A DNA stretch of 46,992 bases from the NCBI GenBank assembly GCA_019240115.1, contig JAFAYV010000064.1, positions 1-46,992 on the forward strand. Direction: 5' to 3'. The notes beneath the pieces are model-generated. The model saw only the letters and a list, made by a program, of their open reading frames with translations, had not been told where the DNA came from and ran no database searches. The translations under genes and the position numbers were made by a program. Source of the stretch: Solirubrobacterales bacterium (lineage in GTDB: Bacteria > Actinomycetota > Thermoleophilia > Solirubrobacterales > Solirubrobacteraceae). Below, piece by piece: positions 31,954 to 39,884 of the stretch (position 1 is the stretch's first letter; each line of letters opens with the position of its first letter).

Positions 31954-31959
31954 TAGGCT
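31954..31959 (+). promoter_or_regulatory. -10 box TAGGCT, 9 nt before the orphan acidic protein
   Basis: TAGGCT at 31954-31959 is followed by 9 nt and ATG 31969. A TTGAGC lies 15 bp upstream of the box. Confidence 0.5.
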
Positions 31960-31968
31960 GCGGCGGGC

Positions 31969-32634
31969 ATGCCGCCCACCGATCGGTTCGTGATCAGCTT
32001 CGCCGCCGAGCCGCCGCAGGAGGCGCTCGCCCAGGGACGCTGGGCGCAGACGCTCGGCGAGCACTTCCTCCTCGCCTGCCGGCAGATCGATGCCGACGGT
32101 GAGGATCTCGGCGAGGCGGGCGAGATCGCGTGGTTCCCGGACCGCACGTTCGCGGGGCGAACGTACGTGCCCGCGGTCGCACGGACGACGACCGGCTACG
32201 AGCTGTTCGGCTTCGTCGCCTTCAGCGAGGGGGGCGGCGGTCCGGCCGACTTCGAGTCCCGTGCCGACTTCACCTCCGAGACCGCTGAGTCCAACCCGGA
32301 TTGGAAGCTCGATCTCTCAGACGACGTCATCGGGGCCTGGCGCGGCGAGGCGGGCGAGACCGCCGAGATGACGCTCGTGTGGGGCGTGCCGATGATCTCC
32401 GGCGGCGAGACGGTCACCGCCGAGCTCTCCGGAGCCGTCGTCGACCAGTGCACGCTCATGGACGAGCGCTTCACGCTGCTCGCGCCCGACAACTACCGCT
32501 CGGACTTCCTCGAGATCAAGCTGTGGGCGGCCGCGGGCGACGAGCTCGCCGCCGAATCGCTCTACGTCGACGAGGAGGACCCGGACGACGAGGCCGACCC
32601 GGACGACGACGAGGACCCGGACCACCCTGGCTAG
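31969..32634 (+). CDS. Orphan acidic protein with Asp-rich tail
   Basis: A 221-residue protein I do not recognise. It has no signal peptide or membrane helix. The body is rich in short beta-like segments with aromatic residues (FVISFAAEPP, EHFLLACRQIDADGEDLGEA, YELFGFVAFSEGG, AEMTLVWGVPMISGG, NYRSDFLEIKLWAA). The protein is strongly acidic throughout and ends in a low-complexity tail (residues about 199-221, DEEDPDDEADPDDDEDPD then HPG). Such a tail might bind calcium or cationic partners; that is a guess. Its own -10 box makes it a separate unit even though the sugar transferase gene is just upstream. It converges on the ABC ATPase gene with 20 bp between stops. Confidence 0.7.
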   Translation: MPPTDRFVISFAAEPPQEALAQGRWAQTLGEHFLLACRQIDADGEDLGEAGEIAWFPDRTFAGRTYVPAVARTTTGYELFGFVAFSEGGGGPADFESRADFTSETAESNPDWKLDLSDDVIGAWRGEAGETAEMTLVWGVPMISGGETVTAELSGAVVDQCTLMDERFTLLAPDNYRSDFLEIKLWAAAGDELAAESLYVDEEDPDDEADPDDDEDPDHPG

Positions 32635-32654
32635 AACCTGCGACGACGCGCGCT

Positions 32655-34718
32655 TCAGGGCCGGGCGTCCTTCGCGGATTGCGCCGGCCGAAGGGGGAAG
32701 TGGCAGGCGGCAAGATGTCCGGGTCCGAACGTGCGCAGCGGCGGCTCTTGTTCGCCGCACACGTCGCGAGCCCGCGGACAGCGCGTCCTGAACCGACAGC
32801 CCGACGGCGGATGGACCGGACTGGGCAGCTGTCCCCGAATGCCGGGACCCGTCTTGGCGCGTTCTGCCGCCGGGTCGGGAAGCGGGATCGTCTTGATGAG
32901 CGCGTCGGTGTACGGATGGGTCGGCCGGAGGTAGATGTCGTCGCCGCTGCCGAGCTCCACGAGCTTGCCGAGGTACATCACGCCGATACGATCGGCGAGG
33001 TACTTGACCACGGCCAGATCGTGGGAGATGACGACCGAGGCCATCTCGCGTTCGGCCTGCAGGCGCTTCATCAGATTGAGCACCTGCGAGCGGATCGACA
33101 CGTCGAGCGCGCTCACCGGCTCATCGGCGACGATCACCCGGGGCTCGAGCATCAGCGTCCTGGCCAGCCCGATCCGCTGTCGCTGACCCCCGGAGAACTC
33201 GTGCGGGTATCGCTCCAGGGCGTTGCGCGGCAGACCCACCTCCTCGAGGAGGTGCACGACGCGCGCCTCCTGCTCACGACGGCTGCCGATCCCCTGGATG
33301 GCCAGGGGCTCGCGCAGGATCGCGGCGACGCGCATCCGCGGATCGAGCGACGCATAGGGGTCTTGGAACATCATCTGCAGGTCTCGACGCGCCCGGCGCA
33401 GGCGACCGCCGCGCAGCTTGAAGACCTCGCGGCCTTCGAGCGCGATCCGTCCGGCGTCGGGCTTCTCGATGCCGACGATGAGCTTGCCCAGCGTCGTCTT
33501 ACCGCACCCGGACTCGCCGACCAGACCCAATGTCTCGCCCGTGTCCAGGTGCAGTGAGATGTCGGAGACGGCCTTGACCGAAGCCACCCGGCGCTGCAGG
33601 ATCGCGCCGGCGGTGACCGGATATTCGCGCACCGCACCCGTCACCTCGAGCAGGTGGGCGCCGTGGTCTCCGTCGCTGGGCCGCGTGTCCTGCAGGAAGG
33701 ACTCGGTGATCGTCTCACCCACCGTGAGCTCGGGGGGCCTCGTGATCGGCCCGTCCACCGGGTGCCAGCAGGCGAACAGGTGCCCGCGGTCGTCGCCGGT
33801 CAGCGGCGGCTCGTGCTCGCGGCACTGCCCGGTGGCCCGCGGGCAGCGGGCGGCGAACCGGCAGCCCGGGGGCGGATCGGTCAGGTCGGGCGGGATCCCC
33901 GGGACCGATGCCAGCGCCTTGCTCCTGTCGGAGTCCAGGCGCGGGATCGAACCCAGGAGCGCCTGGGTGTAGGGGTGTCGCATCGCCGAGAACAGCTCCG
34001 CCGTCGGCGCGGTCTCGACGATTCGTCCCGCGTACATGACGTTGATCCGCTTCGTGCGTCCGGCGACGACTCCCATGTCGTGGGTGACGAGCAGCGTGGC
34101 CATCCCCAGTCGTGATCGCAGGTCGTCGAGCAGAGCCAGGATCTGGGCCTGGATCGTGACGTCGAGTGCGGTCGTCGGCTCATCCGCGAGCAGCACCCGA
34201 GGCTCACAGGCGAGCGCGATCGCGATCATCACGCGCTGACGCAGGCCGCCCGACAGCTGGTGCGGGAAGTCGTCGAGCCGCTCCTTCGGCCGCGGCATGC
34301 CGACGAGCTCGAGCACCTCGAGCGCGCGGTTGTTCGCCGTGGCCTTCGACGCCCCGCGGTGCAGGCGCACCGGCTCTGCGACCTGCTCGCCGATCGTCTT
34401 CGTCGGGTTCAGCGAGGACTGGGAGTCCTGAAAGATCATCGCGACCGCGTCGCCCCGGATCTTGCGCATCTCAGGCTCGGAGAGGCCGACGAGCTCCCGG
34501 CCGTCAAGGCACACCGACCCGTCGACGATCCGCCCGCCGCCCGGGAGCAGCCCGAGAACCGACAGCGCCAGCATCGACTTGCCCGAGCCCGACTCACCCA
34601 CGAGGCCGACGGTCTCGCCGGCCTCAATGCTGAGATCGACGTTGCCGACGGCGTGCACGAGCGAGCGGGTGAGCTCGATCTCGGTCGTCAGATCGCGAAC
34701 CTGGAGCGCGGGGGTCAT
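32655..34718 (-). CDS. Dipeptide/oligopeptide ABC transporter, fused double ATPase (OppD-OppF)
   Basis: A 687-residue protein with two complete ABC ATPase domains, normally separate OppD and OppF. Domain 1 has Walker [11 protein letters not shown], signature [10 protein letters not shown] and Walker [14 protein letters not shown]; domain 2 has [22 protein letters not shown] and [13 protein letters not shown]. Each is followed by the oligopeptide-type C-terminal extension with Cys ([20 protein letters not shown] and [20 protein letters not shown]), where some members bind an Fe-S cluster. ATG 34718 sits 7 bp after the stop of the permease gene. It powers import through the two permeases just upstream in the operon. 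Confidence 0.95.
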   Translation of the reverse strand: MTPALQVRDLTTEIELTRSLVHAVGNVDLSIEAGETVGLVGESGSGKSMLALSVLGLLPGGGRIVDGSVCLDGRELVGLSEPEMRKIRGDAVAMIFQDSQSSLNPTKTIGEQVAEPVRLHRGASKATANNRALEVLELVGMPRPKERLDDFPHQLSGGLRQRVMIAIALACEPRVLLADEPTTALDVTIQAQILALLDDLRSRLGMATLLVTHDMGVVAGRTKRINVMYAGRIVETAPTAELFSAMRHPYTQALLGSIPRLDSDRSKALASVPGIPPDLTDPPPGCRFAARCPRATGQCREHEPPLTGDDRGHLFACWHPVDGPITRPPELTVGETITESFLQDTRPSDGDHGAHLLEVTGAVREYPVTAGAILQRRVASVKAVSDISLHLDTGETLGLVGESGCGKTTLGKLIVGIEKPDAGRIALEGREVFKLRGGRLRRARRDLQMMFQDPYASLDPRMRVAAILREPLAIQGIGSRREQEARVVHLLEEVGLPRNALERYPHEFSGGQRQRIGLARTLMLEPRVIVADEPVSALDVSIRSQVLNLMKRLQAEREMASVVISHDLAVVKYLADRIGVMYLGKLVELGSGDDIYLRPTHPYTDALIKTIPLPDPAAERAKTGPGIRGQLPSPVHPPSGCRFRTRCPRARDVCGEQEPPLRTFGPGHLAACHFPLRPAQSAKDARP

Positions 34719-34725
34719 GACGGGC

Positions 34726-35673
34726 TCAACGGCGGCGGATGCGGACGTCGAGGGCGTCGCGGAGCGCATCCCCGATCAGGTTGGCGGCCAGCACGACCGC
34801 GACCAGGCAGCCCCCGACCGGGTAGACGAGCCACCAGTACCCCGACGAGACGTACTGCTGGGCGTTGCCGAGCATGTCCCCCCACGACGTCGCCGGGTAC
34901 TGCAGCCCGAAGCCGAGGAAGCCCAGGAACGCCAGGATGATGATCGCGTCGGCGACCTGGAATGTGATGTTGACGATCACGACCGACAGGGCGTTGGGGA
35001 TGAGGTGGCGGTACACCAGGCGGCCGCGGCCCGACCCCATCACCCTCGCGGCCGAGACGAAGTCGCGCACCCGCAGCGTCAGCACCTCCCCCCGCACGAG
35101 CCGCGCCGGGATCAGCCACGTGTATGCGCCGATGATCGCGCTCTCGTCGAGCACCGTGGAGTGGTACTTGGTGGCGAGAACGAGCACGATGAACAGGAGC
35201 GGGATCGACAGGAAGACGTCGAGGATGCGCATCATGATCCCGTCGACGATCCCCCCGGCCAGGCCCGAGATCGCCCCGTACAGGGTGCCGACGACCGTGG
35301 CGATGAACGCCGAGAAGAACCCGATCTCGAGCGCCGTCTGACCGCCCTTCATGATCCGGCCGAGCTCGTCGAAGCCGTTCTCGTCGGTCCCCAGGGGATG
35401 GGCGCCGCCGGGATGCAGGTCGGTGATCAGCGGGTTGGTGAGCGACTGGTTGGTGTGATAGACGAGTGGCCCGACGAAGCAGAACAGCACGAAGAACACG
35501 ATCACGGCGAAGCCGACCACCGCCAGCCGGTTGTCCAGAAATTCGCGCAGCGCCAGCTTCCAGCCGCTCGCCGTGACATGGACGTCGCCGCCCTCGGGCG
35601 CCGTGGGCGGAACGCTGACCGTGCCGGCGAGGCCCGGCTGGATGTCCGCCAGGGGCCTGGTCGAGTCAGGCAA
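34726..35673 (-). CDS. ABC transporter permease, DppC/OppC type
   Basis: A 315-residue inner-membrane permease. An N-terminal helix (AVVGFAVIVFFVLFCFVGPLV) is followed by a periplasmic segment HPLGTDENGFDELGRIMKGG, typical of DppC (HPLGTDxxGRDxxSR), and five further helices with the EAA-type cytoplasmic loop (ISAARVMGSGRGRLVYRHLIPNAL; written here FVSAARVMG...). The likely start is TTG 35673, overlapping the upstream permease by 8 bp, because no ATG or GTG precedes the first helix more closely. It pairs with the DppB-type permease. Confidence 0.92.
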   Translation of the reverse strand: MPDSTRPLADIQPGLAGTVSVPPTAPEGGDVHVTASGWKLALREFLDNRLAVVGFAVIVFFVLFCFVGPLVYHTNQSLTNPLITDLHPGGAHPLGTDENGFDELGRIMKGGQTALEIGFFSAFIATVVGTLYGAISGLAGGIVDGIMMRILDVFLSIPLLFIVLVLATKYHSTVLDESAIIGAYTWLIPARLVRGEVLTLRVRDFVSAARVMGSGRGRLVYRHLIPNALSVVIVNITFQVADAIIILAFLGFLGFGLQYPATSWGDMLGNAQQYVSSGYWWLVYPVGGCLVAVVLAANLIGDALRDALDVRIRRR

Positions 35674-36616
35674 GGCGCACCCTCGGGTCGGCGACGGTGA
35701 CCGCGACGTCGGCGGCGAGGTTGCCCAGCACGGTCAGGACCCCGCCCAGCACCGTATAGGCGAGCAGGATGTTGTAGTCCGAGTTCCCGAGCGCGTTGTA
35801 GAACAGCAGCCCGAGGCCCGGGAAGTTGAACAGGACCTCGATCAGCAGGTTGCCCGCCAGCAGCGTCGGGATCGAAAGCCCGGTGAGCGTGATCATCGGC
35901 AGGCACGCGTTGCGCAGCAGGTGGCGGAACAGCACGGCGCGCTCGGACAGGCCCTTGGCGCGGGCGAGGCGGATGTAGTCCTGGGCGAGGTTGTCCAGGG
36001 CCGAGGAGCGCATGTAGCGCGAGAACGACGCGATGTTGATCCCCGCCAGGGTGAGAATCGGCAGCGTCAGCTGCAGCGGGTGGGTGAACGCCTGCCCCGC
36101 GGTGGTGATCGAGTCCGACACCGTCGGCGGGAAGATGTTGAGGTCCAGGGCGAAGATCTGGATGAGGATCAGCCCGAGGAAGAACGACGGCATCGAGTAC
36201 AGGACGAAGTTCAGCGTCGTGGCGGCGTAGTCGCCGACGCTGTTGCGCTTGACCGCCTGCCAGATGCCGAGCGGCATGGCGACGATCAGCGAGAGCACGA
36301 GCGCCGCCCCGGTGAGATATGCGCTGCGGCCGGCGTTCTCGTTGAACAGCGCGCCGACGCTCTGGTCGAGCTTGTAGGAGTAGCCGAAGTTGAGGTGGGC
36401 GAGCTTGCCGAGGTAGCTGATCATCTGCGCCAGCTCGGAGCGGTCGTAGCCGTGCTGCCGGTTCCAGACCGCGACCGCAGCGGGCTGAGCCTTCGGGCCC
36501 AGGACCGCGTAGACGGGGCTCGGTTGCAGCCAGTGCAGCAGCAGGAACGTGAAGATCGCGATCCCGATGACGACGATGACCGCGACGGCGAGCCGGCGGA
36601 GGACGTAGCCGATCAT
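35666..36616 (-). CDS. ABC transporter permease, DppB/OppB type
   Basis: A 316-residue permease. MIGYVLRRLAVAVIVVIGIAIF is the characteristic first helix of DppB proteins, followed by a periplasmic loop, NFGYSYKLDQSV and five more helices. The EAA-type loop is DNLAQDYIRLARAKGLSERA VLFRHLLRNACLPMI. It forms the membrane channel with the DppC-type protein. It starts 20 bp after the binding-protein stop, within a four-gene operon. Confidence 0.93.
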   Translation of the reverse strand: MIGYVLRRLAVAVIVVIGIAIFTFLLLHWLQPSPVYAVLGPKAQPAAVAVWNRQHGYDRSELAQMISYLGKLAHLNFGYSYKLDQSVGALFNENAGRSAYLTGAALVLSLIVAMPLGIWQAVKRNSVGDYAATTLNFVLYSMPSFFLGLILIQIFALDLNIFPPTVSDSITTAGQAFTHPLQLTLPILTLAGINIASFSRYMRSSALDNLAQDYIRLARAKGLSERAVLFRHLLRNACLPMITLTGLSIPTLLAGNLLIEVLFNFPGLGLLFYNALGNSDYNILLAYTVLGGVLTVLGNLAADVAVTVADPRVRLA

Positions 36617-36635
36617 CCGCGCGGCCCGGGCCCGG

Positions 36636-38579
36636 CTACTTGAGCAGGTACCAGTACTGCGGGAACCACTGCTGCTGGGTCATCGCCATCCAGCCGTCGG
36701 GAGGGCCGCCGACGGTCTTCGTGTTCGCCGCGAGCAGGTAGTCGTAATCGGGCAGGTAGAACACCGGCAGGCTCTTGCTCAGGTAGGCGGCCTCGCTCTT
36801 GACCGCGCTCGGGTCGCCGCTGTGCACCGACGCGTTGATCAGCCGGTTGGCCGTCGGATCGTCGTAGGCGCCGGTGTTGAGCCCCCCGCCGACGTTGTCG
36901 GTCCCGTCCTGGGTGGGGTAGTAGTCAAAGAACAGGCCACCGTAGTTGTTGACGCCCCACTGGTTCGTGTACTTGGCGTTGGCGGGGTTGACGTCGTTGT
37001 AGTTCGAGGTCAGGAAGTTGAACGTCTTCGTCTGCAGGATGATGTTGATCCCGGCCGCCTGCTTGGCGATCGAGGACACGGCCTCGGACTCCAGCGCTCC
37101 GATGCTCTGCACCGACTCGGGCTGGTTGGCCCATGTGAACCTCAGCGGCGTGCCCGCCGGGATGCCGGCCCCGCACTCGGTCGCGGCCGTCCCCGCCTTG
37201 GCGCACGTCGTCTGGCCGTTGGGCACGACCTTCCAGCCGTGGGACTTGAGCAGCGACACCGCCGTCGACGGGCTGTACGGGTAGATCGCGGTGGTCGCCG
37301 TCGACGGCGCGTACGGCGACGTCGGCGCCGAGGGAACGGGCCCGTACGCGGGCACCGCGGCGGTCTTGTTGACGCCCTGGATGATGCCCGGCTGGTCGAT
37401 CAGATGCTCGATCGCCGCCCGGACGTACGGCTGGGCGATCACCTTGTCGAAGTGGTCGGTCGTGTCCTTGAAGTTGATGATCCCGCCGTACCAGCCCCAG
37501 CTCGGGCCGCCCCAGATCGTGATCCCCTGCTGCTTGAGCGCGGGCGCCTCGGCGAGCTGCGACGGATCGATCCCGACCGCGACGTCGACGCTGCCGCTCT
37601 TGGCCGCGTTGAGCTCGGACGTGAACCCGGTGTAGGTGTTGACGTCGAGCTGCGAGTAGACGGGTTTCGGCGTGCCGCCGTACGTCGGGTTCGGGACCAG
37701 GACGTACGAGCTGTTGGTGGCGCTGAAGCTCCGAAGCTTGAACGGCCCCGAGACGTCCTTCCACAGCGGGTCCGAGGCGAAGGTGGCCACTGACGTGCCC
37801 TGCTTCTCGAGGTAGTCATAGATCTTCTTGGCCACCGCCGGATTGCTCCAGTCGGTCAGGTGCGGGCCCGAGGCCGAGTCGACGTTCCAGTCGGTGCTCG
37901 GGAGCGCGAACACCTGGTTGGTGTCGGCGAGCTGGTTGTTCTCGACGTAGCCCGGGTTGTACGGGGCGTTGAAGTGCAGTACCACGGTGTGGCTGTTCGG
38001 CGCGCTGGCGCTGACGACGTTCTGCGGGAACCGGCCGGGCGAGAGCTGCGCCCAGTTGGCCGGGCTCTCCTTGATCGCCGCCTTGAGCAGGTCAAAGAAG
38101 AACAGGAAGTCGTTGGCGGTGACCGGCGCGCCGTTTGACCATTTCAGGTTCGGCTTGAGCGGGATCGTGAACGTCTTGTCCCCGTCGCTGGGAGCCGGCG
38201 GGCCGCTGGCCGCGCTCAGCCCGAAGTCGACCATCGGCCGCGCGCCGGTGGGGCCGGCGTAGAGCGGCATGTACAGCTCGCTCTGGAACGAGACGGTCCC
38301 CGTCGTGACGTTGGACGTGTTCGTGATGGGAAACACCTGGACGGGCGTCTGGCCGGTCAGCTGGCCCTGCGTGATCGTCCCCCCCATCTTCGGGGTGCCG
38401 ACCGGGGGCAGCGAGCCGTACAGCACGGTGCCGAGCGCGGCGGAAGCCTTGCCTCCCGCACTGCTCGAGCTGCCCTTGCTCTTGCTGCTGCCGCCGCACG
38501 CGGCGACCGCGAGCACGATCACCGCGATGGACGCGCACAGAGCAAACGGGCGCCCCAGCGCCCGGAATCGTCCAGTCAT
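36636..38579 (-). CDS. ABC transporter substrate-binding lipoprotein, SBP_bac_5 (peptide) family
   Basis: A 647-residue lipoprotein. The signal peptide contains PFALCASIAVIVLAVAACGG, whose lipobox ends in AAC, so the protein is tethered to the membrane surface. The linker is Ser/Lys/Gly-rich. KFTIPLKPNLKWSNGAPVTA-type sequence (here KTFTIPLKPNLKWSNGAPVT) is the family 5 signature, and the remainder is a two-lobed periplasmic-binding-protein fold. Larger than most family members (about 520-550). The ligand may be an oligopeptide or another compound of similar size. ATG 38579 was preferred over the GTG six bases earlier because AGAGGG is at a normal distance. Confidence 0.93.
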   Translation of the reverse strand: MTGRFRALGRPFALCASIAVIVLAVAACGGSSKSKGSSSSAGGKASAALGTVLYGSLPPVGTPKMGGTITQGQLTGQTPVQVFPITNTSNVTTGTVSFQSELYMPLYAGPTGARPMVDFGLSAASGPPAPSDGDKTFTIPLKPNLKWSNGAPVTANDFLFFFDLLKAAIKESPANWAQLSPGRFPQNVVSASAPNSHTVVLHFNAPYNPGYVENNQLADTNQVFALPSTDWNVDSASGPHLTDWSNPAVAKKIYDYLEKQGTSVATFASDPLWKDVSGPFKLRSFSATNSSYVLVPNPTYGGTPKPVYSQLDVNTYTGFTSELNAAKSGSVDVAVGIDPSQLAEAPALKQQGITIWGGPSWGWYGGIINFKDTTDHFDKVIAQPYVRAAIEHLIDQPGIIQGVNKTAAVPAYGPVPSAPTSPYAPSTATTAIYPYSPSTAVSLLKSHGWKVVPNGQTTCAKAGTAATECGAGIPAGTPLRFTWANQPESVQSIGALESEAVSSIAKQAAGINIILQTKTFNFLTSNYNDVNPANAKYTNQWGVNNYGGLFFDYYPTQDGTDNVGGGLNTGAYDDPTANRLINASVHSGDPSAVKSEAAYLSKSLPVFYLPDYDYLLAANTKTVGGPPDGWMAMTQQQWFPQYWYLLK

Positions 38580-38644
38580 GTCCACCCTCTAGCCGTGTTG
38601 TGTAGAGCGCCGTTTCCCCGACGGCAGACCCCTCAGCGCGCGAG

Positions 38645-38673
38645 ATGTTCACATCAGGGCCCTGCGCTGTCAA
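38645..38673 (-). promoter_or_regulatory. Promoter TTGACA-17-GAACAT for the peptide ABC transporter operon
   Basis: A consensus -35, TTGACA (minus strand 38673-38668), is followed by 17 bp and GAACAT (38650-38645). The leader of about 60 nt ends with the Shine-Dalgarno AGAGGG. This is a conventional leadered promoter, unlike most in the window. Confidence 0.5.
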
Positions 38674-38715
38674 GCATCGCAGATTGCGGGGAGATTAGTT
38701 GCAGCTGCCGCCGGA

Positions 38716-38721
38716 TACGCT
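38716..38721 (+). promoter_or_regulatory. -10 box TACGCT, 11 nt before tRNA-Arg
   Basis: TACGCT lies 11 bp before the mature 5-prime end of the tRNA, giving a very short 5-prime precursor. No convincing -35 at 16-18 bp. Confidence 0.4.
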
Positions 38722-38732
38722 GGTGCAGGCGA

Positions 38733-38804
38733 GCCCTCGTAGCTCAACGGATAGAGCACGCGCCTCCTAAGCGCGGGATGCAGGTTCGATTCCTGCCGGG
38801 GGCA
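38733..38804 (+). tRNA. tRNA-Arg, anticodon CCT
   Basis: A 72-base cloverleaf including the discriminator base. Acceptor stem GCCCTCG pairs with CGGGGGC (one G-T pair). The D arm has GCTC/GAGC, and the anticodon stem CGCGC/GCGCG encloses loop CTCCTAA, giving anticodon CCT at 38766-38768, which reads AGG. The T arm is GCAGG-TTCGATT-CCTGC. The discriminator is A804 and CCA is not encoded. AGG is rare in GC-rich genes, so this is a minor isoacceptor. Confidence 0.96.
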
Positions 38805-38854
38805 CGTTCGCGGGGTGATCGGCGCCGACCCACCCCCGGGCACGCCGGCCTGCG

Positions 38855-38860
38855 TAAAGT
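38855..38860 (+). promoter_or_regulatory. -10 box TAAAGT driving a leaderless micro-ORF
   Basis: TAAAGT at 38855-38860 is followed by 8 nt and GTG 38869, which opens an 18-codon ORF ending at the deacetylase start. Confidence 0.45.
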
Positions 38861-38868
38861 CCGGCAGC

Positions 38869-38925
38869 GTGCCGGGTGAAGGTCAGGCGAGCATCGGGCC
38901 GTCTCGGCGATGGAGGCGTCGATGA
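38869..38925 (+). CDS. Putative leaderless leader peptide, 18 codons, coupled to the deacetylase gene
   Basis: GTG 38869 opens VPGEGQASIGPSRRWRRR and stops at TGA 38923-38925, overlapping ATG 38922 of the deacetylase as ATGA. The GTG is 8 nt after TAAAGT. The arrangement is the same as at 20392-20421. The C-terminal run of Arg and Trp codons could slow ribosomes. Translation is predicted only. Confidence 0.35.
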   Translation: MPGEGQASIGPSRRWRRR

Positions 38926-39827
38926 CCGGCCCGCTGGCCGAGACACCGGCCCGGCGTCGAGGAGGGGTGCGCCGCCGGCGGGCCGTCGCCTTGGTGACGC
39001 TCGTGGTGCTGATGGTCTTCGGGGTCGTGGCCGCGGCCGCCGGCGGAGGAGGCAGCTCACGACCAGCGGCTCGCTTGCCCCGACCGCCCGTCACGATCGC
39101 CCGCCGCAGGACGGGGCGTTCCCTCGGGCCGAGTCTGGCGGCGCGCGAGAATGCCGCGATCACCCGGCTCGAGCGCCGCCAGCCGTTCATCCGCATCGGC
39201 GGCTCGCAGCGGCGCGAGATCGCGTTGACCTTCGACGACGGCCCCGGTCCCTACACCCCTCGGATCCTCGACGCGCTGGCGCGAGTGCACGCCCCGGCGA
39301 CGTTCTTTGAGATCGGGTTCATGATCCATTACTTCAACGACTCGCTGCGCCGCGAGTTGCGCATGGGGATGGCCATCGGCGATCACACCGAGACCCACCC
39401 GATGATGGCCGCGCTCTCCCCCGCCGGCCAGCGCGCGGAGATCGTCGACCAGACCGAGCATCTCCGCCGCTACGGCGGCCCGTTCCCGCGCCTGTACCGC
39501 CCGCCCTACGGCTCCTATGACCAGACCACGTTGGCGCTGCTGCGCAAGCTCAGGATGCTGATGGTCCTCTGGACGGTGGACACCAGCGACTTCCTGCAGC
39601 CCGGCGTCGGGGCGATCGTGCACAGGACGATGGCGGGCGCGCGACCCGGAGCGATCATCCTCATGCATGACGCCGGCGGCACCCGCACCCAGGAGATCGC
39701 TGCGGTGCCGATCATCGTCAACGCGCTGCGCGCCCGCGGCTACACGCTGGTCACCGTCCCCCGCCTGATCCTCGACGACCCGCCACCCCACGCCGAGAGC
39801 CTGCCCCGACGCCTGTCCGGCGACTGA
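38922..39827 (+). CDS. Polysaccharide deacetylase (NodB homology, membrane-anchored)
   Basis: A 301-residue protein with an Arg-rich N-terminus, one membrane anchor (AVALVTLVVLMVFGVVAAAAG) and an extracytoplasmic carbohydrate esterase family 4 domain. Motifs: ALTFDDGPGPYTP with the catalytic Asp and first metal ligand, IGDHTETHPMMA with the HxxxH pair, LYRPPYGSYD as motif 3, and IILMHDAGG with the late His. It should remove N-acetyl groups from peptidoglycan or another envelope glycan. ATG 38922 is chosen over ATG 38910 because it overlaps the micro-ORF stop; the four extra residues do not affect the call. Confidence 0.92.
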   Translation: MTGPLAETPARRRGGVRRRRAVALVTLVVLMVFGVVAAAAGGGGSSRPAARLPRPPVTIARRRTGRSLGPSLAARENAAITRLERRQPFIRIGGSQRREIALTFDDGPGPYTPRILDALARVHAPATFFEIGFMIHYFNDSLRRELRMGMAIGDHTETHPMMAALSPAGQRAEIVDQTEHLRRYGGPFPRLYRPPYGSYDQTTLALLRKLRMLMVLWTVDTSDFLQPGVGAIVHRTMAGARPGAIILMHDAGGTRTQEIAAVPIIVNALRARGYTLVTVPRLILDDPPPHAESLPRRLSGD

Positions 39828-39869
39828 TCGCTCGCCCGTCGGCGCACTTCTGAGGTTCGGACCGCGTGC

Positions 39870-39875
39870 TACGGT
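39870..39875 (+). promoter_or_regulatory. -10 box TACGGT, 9 nt before the GT-C-like gene
   Basis: TACGGT at 39870-39875 is followed by 9 nt and the TTG codon at 39885. It supports this start, although leaderless TTG starts are unusual. Confidence 0.4.
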
Positions 39876-39884
39876 CGGCGCGCT

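Noticed and set aside
38733-38804. tRNA as an integration site for a mobile element
   Set aside because: No integrase gene or direct repeat of the tRNA 3-prime end is visible in the flanking sequence.
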